A DNA stretch of 20,978 nt from Acidobacteriota bacterium (GTDB lineage Bacteria; Acidobacteriota; Terriglobia; UBA7540). Below the pieces are notes generated by a model. That model made no database searches. It worked only from the letters and a program-made list of their open reading frames with translations, and had not been told where the DNA came from. Location of the stretch: NCBI GenBank assembly GCA_003165615.1, contig PLWR01000752.1, forward strand, positions 1 to 20,978, given 5' to 3'. Below are positions 14,767 to 20,978 of this stretch, piece after piece (the stretch's first letter is position 1; each line of letters opens with the position of its first letter). A program made the position numbers and the translations under genes.

Positions 14767-16215
14767 CTACCAATGAACTCGCACGCGGTACTTGAGCAGC
14801 GCATCCCCGTTGGCGGCCACGGGCACGGTGAAGCGCGCCGCAAACGCCGCGGTCTTTTCGTATTTGAAGGTTGAGTCGAGGATTGTCCAATCACCCCCGA
14901 TGGGTTCATTGACAAATACCGTGATGGGATCGGGCTTGTGGTTGCGAAGCGAAATTTCATACTCCACCTCCACAACTCGCGAACCCAGACGCTGGAAATC
15001 GGTCTGCTTGCGCTCCGCCACCACGTCAAAGGCGTTGCCGATGTGGAGGCTCACCGTTTCGTCCTTGGGAGTGTGATCGATGTGATCTTCGCCGATGAAC
15101 TGCACACGGCCCTTGGAATCCCCCTGGTAGACGCGCACAGTTCCTTCCGGCAGCGGAACTCCCAGTGAATTCGCTTCCGCGTTCTTGAACTTGAGCAGAA
15201 CTTTGACCGGCTCTTTCGCCGGTTGGCCGGGGCTCTGGGCGTTCTGGTAGTAATAGGATTGGCCGTCAACCTCAAAGACCTTCTCCACCGCCGAGCCAGC
15301 CGCGGCCAGCAGGCTGATCTGCTTGGTTTCATTGTCTTGAATATTCGTGCGGCGCTCGAGCGTGTAAAGGTGATACTCGGAAATCGCTTCCTGCTCGAAT
15401 TGCGGGGCTGCCGCGTGGGCCGACTTCGCAGCCATCTCGCGCATCATCACACCTCTTGCCTGCGTCACGCGATTCAATTCCCCCGCCACCAATTGCAGTT
15501 GAGCGTTGTGGAATGACGTCCCGCTCTGATTTACCACGGTCACCCAGCCGTTCAAGTCCGCAGACTTCTGGTCGGAATGAACGGTGAGCACATAATCGGC
15601 ATTCCAATTCATCTGATTCGTCAGGTAGGAAGCCTCCACCGTCTGCTCCCCCGCGTGGCGATTGTCCAGCAGCCAGACCAGCGTCGGCTTGCTGTAGAGG
15701 TTTTCCGGCATGTCGGGAAAAACATAGCGGTCCGCCCCCATGCCGGTGATGATCTCATTACCTACTTTCCAAACAGGCCCCTCGTTGTCGGCCAGAAGCA
15801 CGGCCTTCACGGGAACTTCCCGGGTGGAATTGTTTTCCGAAATGACGCGAATCAGCGTCAGTTCCTTTCCCACGTATTTTTGCAGAAGCTTCTGGGGACT
15901 CAACAAATCGTACTCGTAGTCCTGCTCGAGGACGCCCAGTTCCTTGGGTGCGGTCAGGGAAACGATGTGCACTGTTGCCGGATTCACCTGCGCGGCGATG
16001 TCCATGTAGCGCAAGTCGATGGTACCTTCGGGCAGGCGCACGCGGCGGACGTCGCGCACCAGGGCGACGTTGGAGTTATAAACGGTGACCGCCAACTCCT
16101 TCTGATCCTGCTCGGTCGAGGTCACGGAGGTCTGCGCCCGAGCCGCTCCTGCCGCAATCCATCCTGCCAGAACGATTGCCGCGATGAGCCGCATTGTGGG
16201 TTGTTGTTTCATCAT
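14767..16215 (-). CDS. DUF4139-family exported protein
   Basis: 482 residues. The N-terminus is a clear signal peptide: basic MMKQQPTMR, a hydrophobic core LIAAIVLAGWIAAGA and a cleavage near ARAQ (24-28). The start at 16215 is supported by GAGGAAAGG just upstream. The body is beta-rich with the marks of DUF4139 proteins: an N-terminal LAVTVYNSNVALVRDVRRV segment, then NWNADYVLTV and GWVTVVNQSGTSFHNAQLQLVAGELN in the middle. The C-terminal half carries LPEGTVRVYQGD, FDVVAERKQTDF and VEVEYEISLRNHKPDPITV. Family function is unknown; secretion to the periplasm or outer surface is inferred. It is convergent with the GH38-like gene, and 135 bases separate it from the HAD gene upstream on the same strand. 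Confidence 0.9.
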   Translation of the reverse strand: MMKQQPTMRLIAAIVLAGWIAAGAARAQTSVTSTEQDQKELAVTVYNSNVALVRDVRRVRLPEGTIDLRYMDIAAQVNPATVHIVSLTAPKELGVLEQDYEYDLLSPQKLLQKYVGKELTLIRVISENNSTREVPVKAVLLADNEGPVWKVGNEIITGMGADRYVFPDMPENLYSKPTLVWLLDNRHAGEQTVEASYLTNQMNWNADYVLTVHSDQKSADLNGWVTVVNQSGTSFHNAQLQLVAGELNRVTQARGVMMREMAAKSAHAAAPQFEQEAISEYHLYTLERRTNIQDNETKQISLLAAAGSAVEKVFEVDGQSYYYQNAQSPGQPAKEPVKVLLKFKNAEANSLGVPLPEGTVRVYQGDSKGRVQFIGEDHIDHTPKDETVSLHIGNAFDVVAERKQTDFQRLGSRVVEVEYEISLRNHKPDPITVFVNEPIGGDWTILDSTFKYEKTAAFAARFTVPVAANGDALLKYRVRVHW

Positions 16216-16350
16216 GATTCACCTTTCCTCTCGTGGTGTCATTGGCGAGACACGGGGCTCCCCGGTGCAGTCATTCCCGCCTTTCCCCTGCCGGAATTCC
16301 TGTTCCTGAATGCCTCCAAGTATAGAACGGGGGGCGCAAGATTTCTTGCA

Positions 16351-17037
16351 TCAATAAAACAACGCGCGGATGTCGCGCCTGTCCACATCGGCAAAATTCG
16401 ACGCGATCAAATCCGCGTGCTGGAGTTCCGCGGCGGGCCGGCTGTGGGCAATCGCCAGGCATTTGAAGCCGGCAGCTTGCGCGGCAACAATTCCCAAGGG
16501 TGCATCCTCGATGGCAAGGCACTCCTCCGACTGAAGCGATTGGTCACGGAACTTTGGCAATGCCCGCAAGCGGAGGAGGGCCAGGAGGTAGACCTCGGGG
16601 TCCGGCTTGGAACGCTGGCAGTCGTCCGCCGTCGCCAGGACGGAAAACTTCTCGCGCAAACCCATTTTGGTGAGCAAGTGGTGAATTTCCACGCGCAGGC
16701 TGCCGCTGGCAATCGCCAGGGGATAATCGCTGGCCATTTGGGTGACAAACCCTGCAACGCCCGGCATGGGAGGCAAACCTTCGCGAATGATCTCCTGATA
16801 GCGCTGGCCTTTCCACGCCACCAGTTCGTCGCGTCGCGCCATGTCCACAGGGCGCCCATGGCTGGCGTAGAGGTGTTCCACGATGCCGCGGTCGTCGAGT
16901 GCCAGGTAGTCACGGTAGTATTCTTCTTCGCTGACCGTCCAACCCTCCCGGGCAGCCATATCCTGGGTCAGCTTCAAGATGAGCGGTTCGCTGTCCACGA
17001 TAATGCCATCAAAATCGAAGATAGCGGCGCGCAGCAA
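16351..17037 (-). CDS. HAD-superfamily phosphatase / beta-phosphoglucomutase-like
   Basis: 228 residues, standard for subfamily IA. The motifs are FDFDGIIVDSEP (D8 nucleophile, D10 acid/base), IASGS (S111), SKPDPEVY (K144) and AIEDAPLG (E177, D178). A helical cap spans ~16-90. The family dephosphorylates or isomerises sugar phosphates and other small phosphoesters; the substrate is not readable from sequence. The start is a TTG at 17037-17035: AAAGGAG lies upstream at 17055-17049, and an in-frame stop nine bases before the TTG excludes a longer product. Transcribed leftward toward the DUF4139 gene. Its upstream side is the 17060-17129 heptamer array. Confidence 0.9.
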   Translation of the reverse strand: MLRAAIFDFDGIIVDSEPLILKLTQDMAAREGWTVSEEEYYRDYLALDDRGIVEHLYASHGRPVDMARRDELVAWKGQRYQEIIREGLPPMPGVAGFVTQMASDYPLAIASGSLRVEIHHLLTKMGLREKFSVLATADDCQRSKPDPEVYLLALLRLRALPKFRDQSLQSEECLAIEDAPLGIVAAQAAGFKCLAIAHSRPAAELQHADLIASNFADVDRRDIRALFY

Positions 17038-17059
17038 GGCGGGTTAGGCTCCTTTTCTA

Positions 17060-17129
17060 ATTGTCGATTTTCGATGGCCGATTGACGATTGAAAACAATT
17101 TGAGATCGTCCATCGGCAATCGTCAATTC
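17060..17129. repeat. Heptanucleotide tandem array forming an inverted repeat
   Basis: Ten consecutive 7-bp units: ATTGTCG, ATTTTCG, ATGGCCG, ATTGACG, ATTGAAA, then ACAATTT, GAGATCG, TCCATCG, GCAATCG, TCAATTC. The first half is based on ATTnnCG and the second half is largely its reverse complement (CGATTG/CAATCG, CGATGG/CCATCG). The array could fold as a cruciform or long hairpin. It sits between the divergent HAD gene and the ccdA operon. Confidence 0.75.
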
Positions 17130-17248
17130 ACGGCGCTATGGTACACTTGAGTTGGAAGCGGGTACAAGGGAGGAGTGTCGATTCTCTGCCCCTTCCGTCA
17201 CCTAAAGAAGTCTGCTTCGTCTAATGAAATGAGGAGCACGGTCGAACC

Positions 17249-17974
17249 ATGACCCATGAGTTAAGTATTCCCATAGCGTTCCTGGCGGGGATAGCTTCTT
17301 TTCTATCACCGTGTGTGCTGCCTTTGGTCCCAGGTTATATTTCCATGCTCTCGGGGGCCTCGATCAATGAGCTGAAAAACGACGCCCATGGAGAAATCCT
17401 GCGCCGGGTGATGCGCAATTCCCTGGCTTTTGTAGTAGGTTTTACCGTGGTTTTTGTAATTCTGGGGGCCTCGGCCACGTGGGTGGGAAGGGTCCTGTTG
17501 GCGCAGCGCTCAACCTTCAATATTATCGCCGGTATCATCGTGATTGTTTTTGGATTGCACTTGACCGGCTTGGTGAAGATCCCTCTGCTCTATCGTGAGG
17601 CGCGCCTGCAAACGGGTGCGCCGCGGCGCGGCATGGGCGGGGCGTTTCTGCTGGGATTCGCGTTTGCCTTCGGGTGGACTCCCTGCATCGGACCGATTCT
17701 GGCGGCAATCCTGGCCCTTGCTGCGGCACGACAGACGGTGCTTCAAGGCATGTTTCTGCTGGCAGTTTATTCCGCCGGACTCGCCATTCCGTTCCTGCTC
17801 ACCAGTGTTGGGCTTAGCAGCTTCCTGAAATTCTATACAGGATTCCGCAAGCACTTGCAGGTGGTGGAAGTGGCATCAGGTGTGCTGTTGATTGTACTGG
17901 GCGCGTTGATGGCCTTTAATAAGCTGACGATTATTTCCGGCTATTTTTCGTTCTTGAGCCGGTTTGCGCTGTAG
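17249..17974 (+). CDS. ccdA: Cytochrome c biogenesis protein CcdA (thiol-redox membrane conduit)
   Basis: 241 residues, about six membrane segments. CcdA moves reducing equivalents from cytoplasmic thioredoxin across the inner membrane to extracytoplasmic thiol proteins. The paired redox cysteines are in FLSPCVLPLVPGY (C22) and GWTPCIGP (C146), both in the expected Pro-Cys and Thr-Pro-Cys contexts. Hydrophobic spans lie near 8-30, 57-80, 90-108, 130-158, 165-190 and 205-230. GAGGAG lies about a dozen bases before the ATG at 17249. It is the first gene of a tight same-strand operon with lgt 21 bases downstream, then the TlpA-like, DsbD-alpha-like and CPCGC proteins. The window contains no full-length DsbD, so CcdA plus the separate periplasmic proteins may play that role together. 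Confidence 0.94.
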   Translation: MTHELSIPIAFLAGIASFLSPCVLPLVPGYISMLSGASINELKNDAHGEILRRVMRNSLAFVVGFTVVFVILGASATWVGRVLLAQRSTFNIIAGIIVIVFGLHLTGLVKIPLLYREARLQTGAPRRGMGGAFLLGFAFAFGWTPCIGPILAAILALAAARQTVLQGMFLLAVYSAGLAIPFLLTSVGLSSFLKFYTGFRKHLQVVEVASGVLLIVLGALMAFNKLTIISGYFSFLSRFAL

Positions 17975-17995
17975 GCTTGCTATAGAGGAAAAAGT

Positions 17996-18946
17996 TTGCA
18001 TCCGATTTTGATCAGCATCGGTTCGTTCCACCTTCCGACCTACGGCGTCCTGCTCGTGCTGGCCATCCTGGGCGGGATTTATATCGCCATGCGTCTGGCC
18101 CCCCGCGTGGGCCTGGATCCAGCACAGGTATTGGATTTTTATACGTGGGGGATACTGGTAGGGTTGGTCGGCGCGAAGATCCTGATGGTCCTGACGGAAT
18201 GGAGTTACTACCGCGCTAATCCCGGCGAGATCTTCAGTCTCTCAACCCTCATGGCGGGCGGTGTTTTTTACGGCGGCTTCCTGGCGACGCTCTTCTTCAC
18301 CATTTGGTACGTGCGGGTGAATAAACTTTCCTTTTGGAAGCTGGCGGATGTGATATCGCCCGCTCTTGCGCTGGGCCAAAGCGTGGGACGGCTGGGATGC
18401 TTTAGCGCCGGCTGCGATTACGGCAAACCGACCCACGCGGCGTGGGGAGTGGTCTTTAGCAGCACCTTTGCCCATGAAGTCACGGGGGTCCCGTTGGGGG
18501 TGCGGTTACATCCCACGCAGCTTTACGAATCCATCACGACGCTCGCAATTTTCGGCTTGCTGCTATGGTGGTTCCCCAGGAAGAAACAGGATGGAGATAT
18601 CTTCCTCGGGTATGTGGGGCTGTACGCCCTGGCGCGGTTCTTTCTGGAATTCCTGCGCGGCGACGAAGACCGGGGTTTTGTGTTTAATCACCTACTTTCG
18701 ACGTCCCAGTTCATCGCGCTGCTGGCGCTGGCAGGTGTTGCCACGGCTTTCCTCTGGCGACGCGTTTATCGCGGCAAGGAACCAAGCGCCGGCCCTGGAA
18801 GCAGGGACCAGCGGCGCGCTCCCCAGGCGGGAGAAACGGCGCAGCAAGGCAGGGTCGTCCGGGCGCAGACGGCGGACGCGGGAGTGGCGGCCGGCAAGGC
18901 GCGGGTGGCGGACGCGGCGCCCGTCCCTAAACGCGCCAAGCATTAA
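17996..18946 (+). CDS. lgt: Prolipoprotein diacylglyceryl transferase with basic C-terminal tail
   Basis: 316 residues. Lgt transfers diacylglycerol from phosphatidylglycerol to the lipobox Cys of prolipoproteins in the inner membrane. Visible signatures are MAGGVFYGGF (86-95), SVGRLGCFSAGCDYGKP (from 129) and HPTQLYES (172-179), plus RFFLEFLRGDEDRG (214-227) with the conserved late Arg. The His of the E. coli FHGG element is Tyr here (FYGG). The start is a TTG at 17996 preceded by AGAGGAAA; it gives the usual short N-terminus before the first membrane helix. Residues ~261-316 are an Ala/Arg/Gly-rich, probably disordered cytoplasmic tail absent from typical Lgt. It is embedded in the thiol-redox operon, 21 bases after ccdA and 20 before the TlpA-like gene. 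Confidence 0.95.
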   Translation: MHPILISIGSFHLPTYGVLLVLAILGGIYIAMRLAPRVGLDPAQVLDFYTWGILVGLVGAKILMVLTEWSYYRANPGEIFSLSTLMAGGVFYGGFLATLFFTIWYVRVNKLSFWKLADVISPALALGQSVGRLGCFSAGCDYGKPTHAAWGVVFSSTFAHEVTGVPLGVRLHPTQLYESITTLAIFGLLLWWFPRKKQDGDIFLGYVGLYALARFFLEFLRGDEDRGFVFNHLLSTSQFIALLALAGVATAFLWRRVYRGKEPSAGPGSRDQRRAPQAGETAQQGRVVRAQTADAGVAAGKARVADAAPVPKRAKH

Positions 18947-18966
18947 ATCACAGTGAGGTGTGAGCG

Positions 18967-19884
18967 GTGGAAGAACAAACACCAATTGAAAATACGCCCC
19001 AGGAATCAAACGCGCCGGAGAGTTCTCCGCAGGAGATACAACCGGCCCCAAAATCCAAATTGCTCGTCGGCGCTCTGCTGGCCGTGGTTCTCGTAGTTGG
19101 CTTATATTACGTGAACCGCTTTTGGATTGCACCCGCCGTGAGGGCACAAACGAAAGGGGATGAGAGCCATCCCCTGGCGCCCACGTTTTCACTGACGGAC
19201 ATCACCGGCAAGCCGCTCAAGCTAAGTGACTACCAGGGAAAAGTGGTGGTGCTTGATTTCTGGGCCACGTGGTGCGGGCCCTGCCGGATTGAGATTCCCG
19301 GCTTCATTGAGTTGCAAAAGCGCTACGCATCGCAGGGCTTTACCATGATCGGCATCTCCATGGACGAAAGTCCGGAGCCCGTGGTGGATTTCTACAAGGA
19401 ACTGCAGATGAATTATCCTGTCGCCGTCGGCGACGAACGGCTGGGGGAGCTCTATGGTGGCATGCCAGGACTCCCCACCACCTTCGTGATCGGGCGCGAC
19501 GGCCGCATCTATGCCAAGCACGTTGGCGCCACCGACCCCGCCGCTTTTGAGAGCGAGATCAGGGAGTTGCTGGCGATTGGCCCGGAGGCTGAAGCCAAAA
19601 ACTTTCACCAGGCGGGGCGAGTTTTTGATGAGGACAAAGTTGAACTGGGCAACCCCGCCACCATTGATTCGGAAGTGCCCGGCATTGATCTAACCAAACT
19701 GACCGCCGATCAGAAAGAGGCTTATAAAAAAAAACTGGAGAGCCAACACTGCCCTTGCGGCTGTGATTTCACCTTGCTCAAGTGCCGCCGGGTGGACCGC
19801 AAGTGCTCCATCAGTCGAAAACTCGCGCAAGATGTGCTGGACGCATTTCTCAAGGAGAAGAGCACCGGCATCACCACCAAGTAG
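18967..19884 (+). CDS. Membrane-anchored TlpA/ResA-type thioredoxin fused to a CPCGC domain
   Basis: 305 residues, GTG start at 18967 with a GAGGTG-like site upstream. Residues 1-30 are Pro/Glu/Gln-rich and cytoplasmic. A signal anchor lies at ~31-53. The thioredoxin domain covers ~68-205 with WCGPC at 102-106 (C103, C106) and the cis-Pro loop at GLPTT (169-173), typical of TlpA/ResA proteins that reduce apocytochrome c or other periplasmic disulfides. After a linker comes an extra C-terminal domain (~235-297): EVPGIDL, a short Lys/Glu helix, CPCGC (C262, C264, C266), C273, C280 and a terminal helix. That domain is repeated, with identical Cys spacing, in the last gene of the operon. It faintly resembles the Cys region of CcmH-like proteins, but I cannot name the family. 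CcdA is the likely electron donor to WCGPC. Confidence 0.9.
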   Translation: MEEQTPIENTPQESNAPESSPQEIQPAPKSKLLVGALLAVVLVVGLYYVNRFWIAPAVRAQTKGDESHPLAPTFSLTDITGKPLKLSDYQGKVVVLDFWATWCGPCRIEIPGFIELQKRYASQGFTMIGISMDESPEPVVDFYKELQMNYPVAVGDERLGELYGGMPGLPTTFVIGRDGRIYAKHVGATDPAAFESEIRELLAIGPEAEAKNFHQAGRVFDEDKVELGNPATIDSEVPGIDLTKLTADQKEAYKKKLESQHCPCGCDFTLLKCRRVDRKCSISRKLAQDVLDAFLKEKSTGITTK

Positions 19885-19976
19885 TTAAAGCTGTTGAAGA
19901 CATTTTGAGTTACCTGAACGGGGACAGTAAGTTTAGGAGTGGGATTACAAACTTCGAGGAGCGAGATTTAAGACCT

Positions 19977-20513
19977 ATGCGAATCCTTCTGTGGGGCTTG
20001 GTTTTGACGCTGATGGCCGCGGGCCTGGGATGGGCGCAGAACACCAATTCCGTGGTGGAAGCCCGCGCCGTGATAGCCACTGACGCAGCGCACGCCAACT
20101 CTCCGGTGAAACTGGCCGTGCTGGCGCAGGTGGCGGCGGGTTTTCACATCAATGACCACAAGCCATCGCTGGATTACTTGATCCCTACTGAGCTCAAGCT
20201 GGAGGCCAGTGATCAGTTCACGGTGAAGACTGTGGTGTATCCGAAGGGGTTGCCCAAGAAATTCGCATTTTCTGACGTCCCGCTCTCCGTGTATGAAGGC
20301 AAAGTGGTCGTAGGCACGCTGCTGCAAGCCGGGAAGGCTGTGCCGGCAGGAACTTATACACTGAAAGCGAAGTTCGCGTACCAGGCTTGCAACGATCACG
20401 CCTGCCTGCCACCCACCAGTGTGCCGCTGACCGTGAGCATCAAGATAGTACCTCGCAATGTGATATTGAAACCGGTGGAATCCGATGTCTTCCAACGAAT
20501 CAAATTCGAATAA
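19977..20513 (+). CDS. Secreted DsbD alpha-domain-like thiol-disulfide protein
   Basis: 178 residues. A signal peptide (MRILLWGLVLTLMAAGLGWA, cleavage after residue 20) is followed by one beta-sandwich domain like the N-terminal domain of DsbD. Matching features are VAAGFHINDHKP, the VVYPKGLPKKF segment and FAYQACNDHACLPPTSVPL. The Cys pair C138-x4-C143 in this last motif corresponds to the DsbD-alpha redox pair. In DsbD that domain takes electrons from the membrane part and hands them to DsbC, DsbG or CcmG; here it is a separate protein. The frame is open upstream to 19782, but that part lies inside the TlpA gene and is not secretion-like. The ATG at 19977 is chosen for the signal peptide; GAGGAG lies about 15 bases upstream, which is long. 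It overlaps the next gene by 29 bases. Confidence 0.87.
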   Translation: MRILLWGLVLTLMAAGLGWAQNTNSVVEARAVIATDAAHANSPVKLAVLAQVAAGFHINDHKPSLDYLIPTELKLEASDQFTVKTVVYPKGLPKKFAFSDVPLSVYEGKVVVGTLLQAGKAVPAGTYTLKAKFAYQACNDHACLPPTSVPLTVSIKIVPRNVILKPVESDVFQRIKFE

Positions 20514-20907
20514 CGCCCCGCCCCCATCGGCCCCGGAAGGGAAACCCCGCAGTTCCGTGGGCCTGGTGGCGCTGAGCCTGGTCTTGCTGGCTGCACTGGT
20601 GTGGGCCATGGCTCCGGTCCGCACGAAGTTTGAGCCTGCCCCCCTTCGGCCGGCGCCGGAGGGCTGTCCTCAGACCGCGCCCGCCTTCGTCCCCTCGGAT
20701 GCGACGGAAATTCCCGGCTCCGATCTGAGTTCACTTTCGCAGGCACAACGAAGGCATGTTTTGTTTCGCCTGAACATGGAGCCCTGCCCTTGCGGTTGTA
20801 ACACCAGCATCGCCGCATGCCGGATTGGCCATCCAACTTGCCCCCTTTGCAAGGACTTGGTGGAGAAAATTGTCGCGGAGGAGTCAGGAGCCGGGAGTCA
20901 GAAGTAA
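20485..20907 (+). CDS. Membrane-anchored stand-alone CPCGC-domain protein
   Basis: 140 residues, start ATG 20485 inside the preceding gene, with GGTGGA six bases upstream. The N-terminus is a Ser/Asn/Pro-rich cytoplasmic tail, and a single membrane helix spans ~25-43. Residues ~74-134 repeat the C-terminal domain of the TlpA-like protein: EIPGSDL, a short helix, CPCGC (C101, C103, C105), C112, C119 and a helix. The spacing PG-x22-CPCGC-x6-C-x6-C is the same in both. An extra Cys at 122 and one at 61 are unique to this copy. It has no thioredoxin domain. Possible roles are a metal site, a disulfide relay partner or a substrate holder for the CcdA/TlpA system; none is proven. The last codons (EESGAGSQK) are encoded inside a heptamer repeat. 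Confidence 0.82.
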   Translation: MSSNESNSNNAPPPSAPEGKPRSSVGLVALSLVLLAALVWAMAPVRTKFEPAPLRPAPEGCPQTAPAFVPSDATEIPGSDLSSLSQAQRRHVLFRLNMEPCPCGCNTSIAACRIGHPTCPLCKDLVEKIVAEESGAGSQK

Positions 20908-20978
20908 CCGCAGCTCGAAAATCGAAGTTCGAAACTCGCACGCCAAGTATCGAATTTCGAGTTTCGAATTTCGAGTTT
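20881..20978. repeat. Heptanucleotide tandem arrays overlapping the operon 3' end (runs to the window edge)
   Basis: GAGTCAG, GAGCCGG, GAGTCAG, AAGTAAC (20881-20908) cover the last codons and stop of the CPCGC gene. From 20915 a second array begins: TCGAAAA, TCGAAGT, TCGAAAC, TCGCACG, CCAAGTA, TCGAATT, TCGAGTT, TCGAATT, TCGAGTT, to 20977. Every unit is 7 bp and in register. The array is cut by the window end, so its full length is unknown. Confidence 0.85.

Noticed and set aside
15577..17085. 502-codon plus-strand open frame across the DUF4139 and HAD genes
   Set aside because: It lies opposite two recognisable genes with signal peptide and catalytic motifs, and its own translation shows no family features.
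17131..17248. Sigma-70 promoter for ccdA (TACACT near 17142)
   Set aside because: The -10-like hexamer has no acceptable -35 at 16-18 bases, so I could not support a promoter call.

Overview
This window is about 21 kb of moderately GC-rich (roughly 60%) bacterial chromosome. It carries about nineteen protein-coding genes and no rRNA, tRNA, CRISPR array or transposase that I can see. Gene content and style suggest an Acidobacteriota-like soil or sediment bacterium: a fused 2-oxoacid:ferredoxin oxidoreductase, a PilZ protein with a Pro/Ala/Val linker, a DUF4139 protein, a Tat-exported GH38-like enzyme and carboxypeptidase-regulatory-like domains. The taxonomic call is inference; no marker gene is present.

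Layout. 1-377: the 3' end of a lower-GC gene that starts outside the window. 434-1170 (minus): a two-gene redox unit, an HdrA-N-terminus-like Cys protein followed by a dicluster-type ferredoxin with a Cys-to-Asp change. 1656-2582: a PilZ/coiled-coil protein. 2967-5862: korA-korB, preceded by an extended -10 promoter and a long, hairpin-rich leader. 6072-7148: an acyl-lipid desaturase. 7391-10492 (minus): the rRNA methyltransferase rlmI, a VapBC-type toxin-antitoxin pair and an exported carboxypeptidase-regulatory-like protein. 10493-10776: a gap made almost entirely of repeats. 10777-11862: queA. 12013-14760: the Tat-exported GH38-like enzyme, convergent with a DUF4139 protein (14767-16215, minus). 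16351-17037 (minus): a HAD phosphatase. 17249-20907: a compact extracytoplasmic thiol-redox operon, ccdA - lgt - TlpA-like thioredoxin with an added CPCGC domain - DsbD-alpha-like protein - membrane-anchored CPCGC protein.

How the genes fit together. KorAB oxidises a 2-oxoacid to acyl-CoA with ferredoxin as acceptor, and the small ferredoxin unit just upstream could be an electron partner. In the right-hand operon CcdA would carry electrons across the membrane to several periplasmic thiol proteins. Two of these share a colinear ~60-residue Cys domain (CPCGC-x6-C-x6-C) that I cannot assign to a named family. The co-located lgt fits a theme of lipoproteins and keeping Cys residues reduced.

The most unusual structure at DNA level is a set of heptanucleotide tandem arrays with different unit sequences but the same 7-bp period. 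They lie at 10621-10766 (three kinds in series), 17060-17129 and 20881-20978. Beside the first is a 105-bp imperfect inverted-repeat element (10511-10615) enclosing a G/C-rich hairpin.
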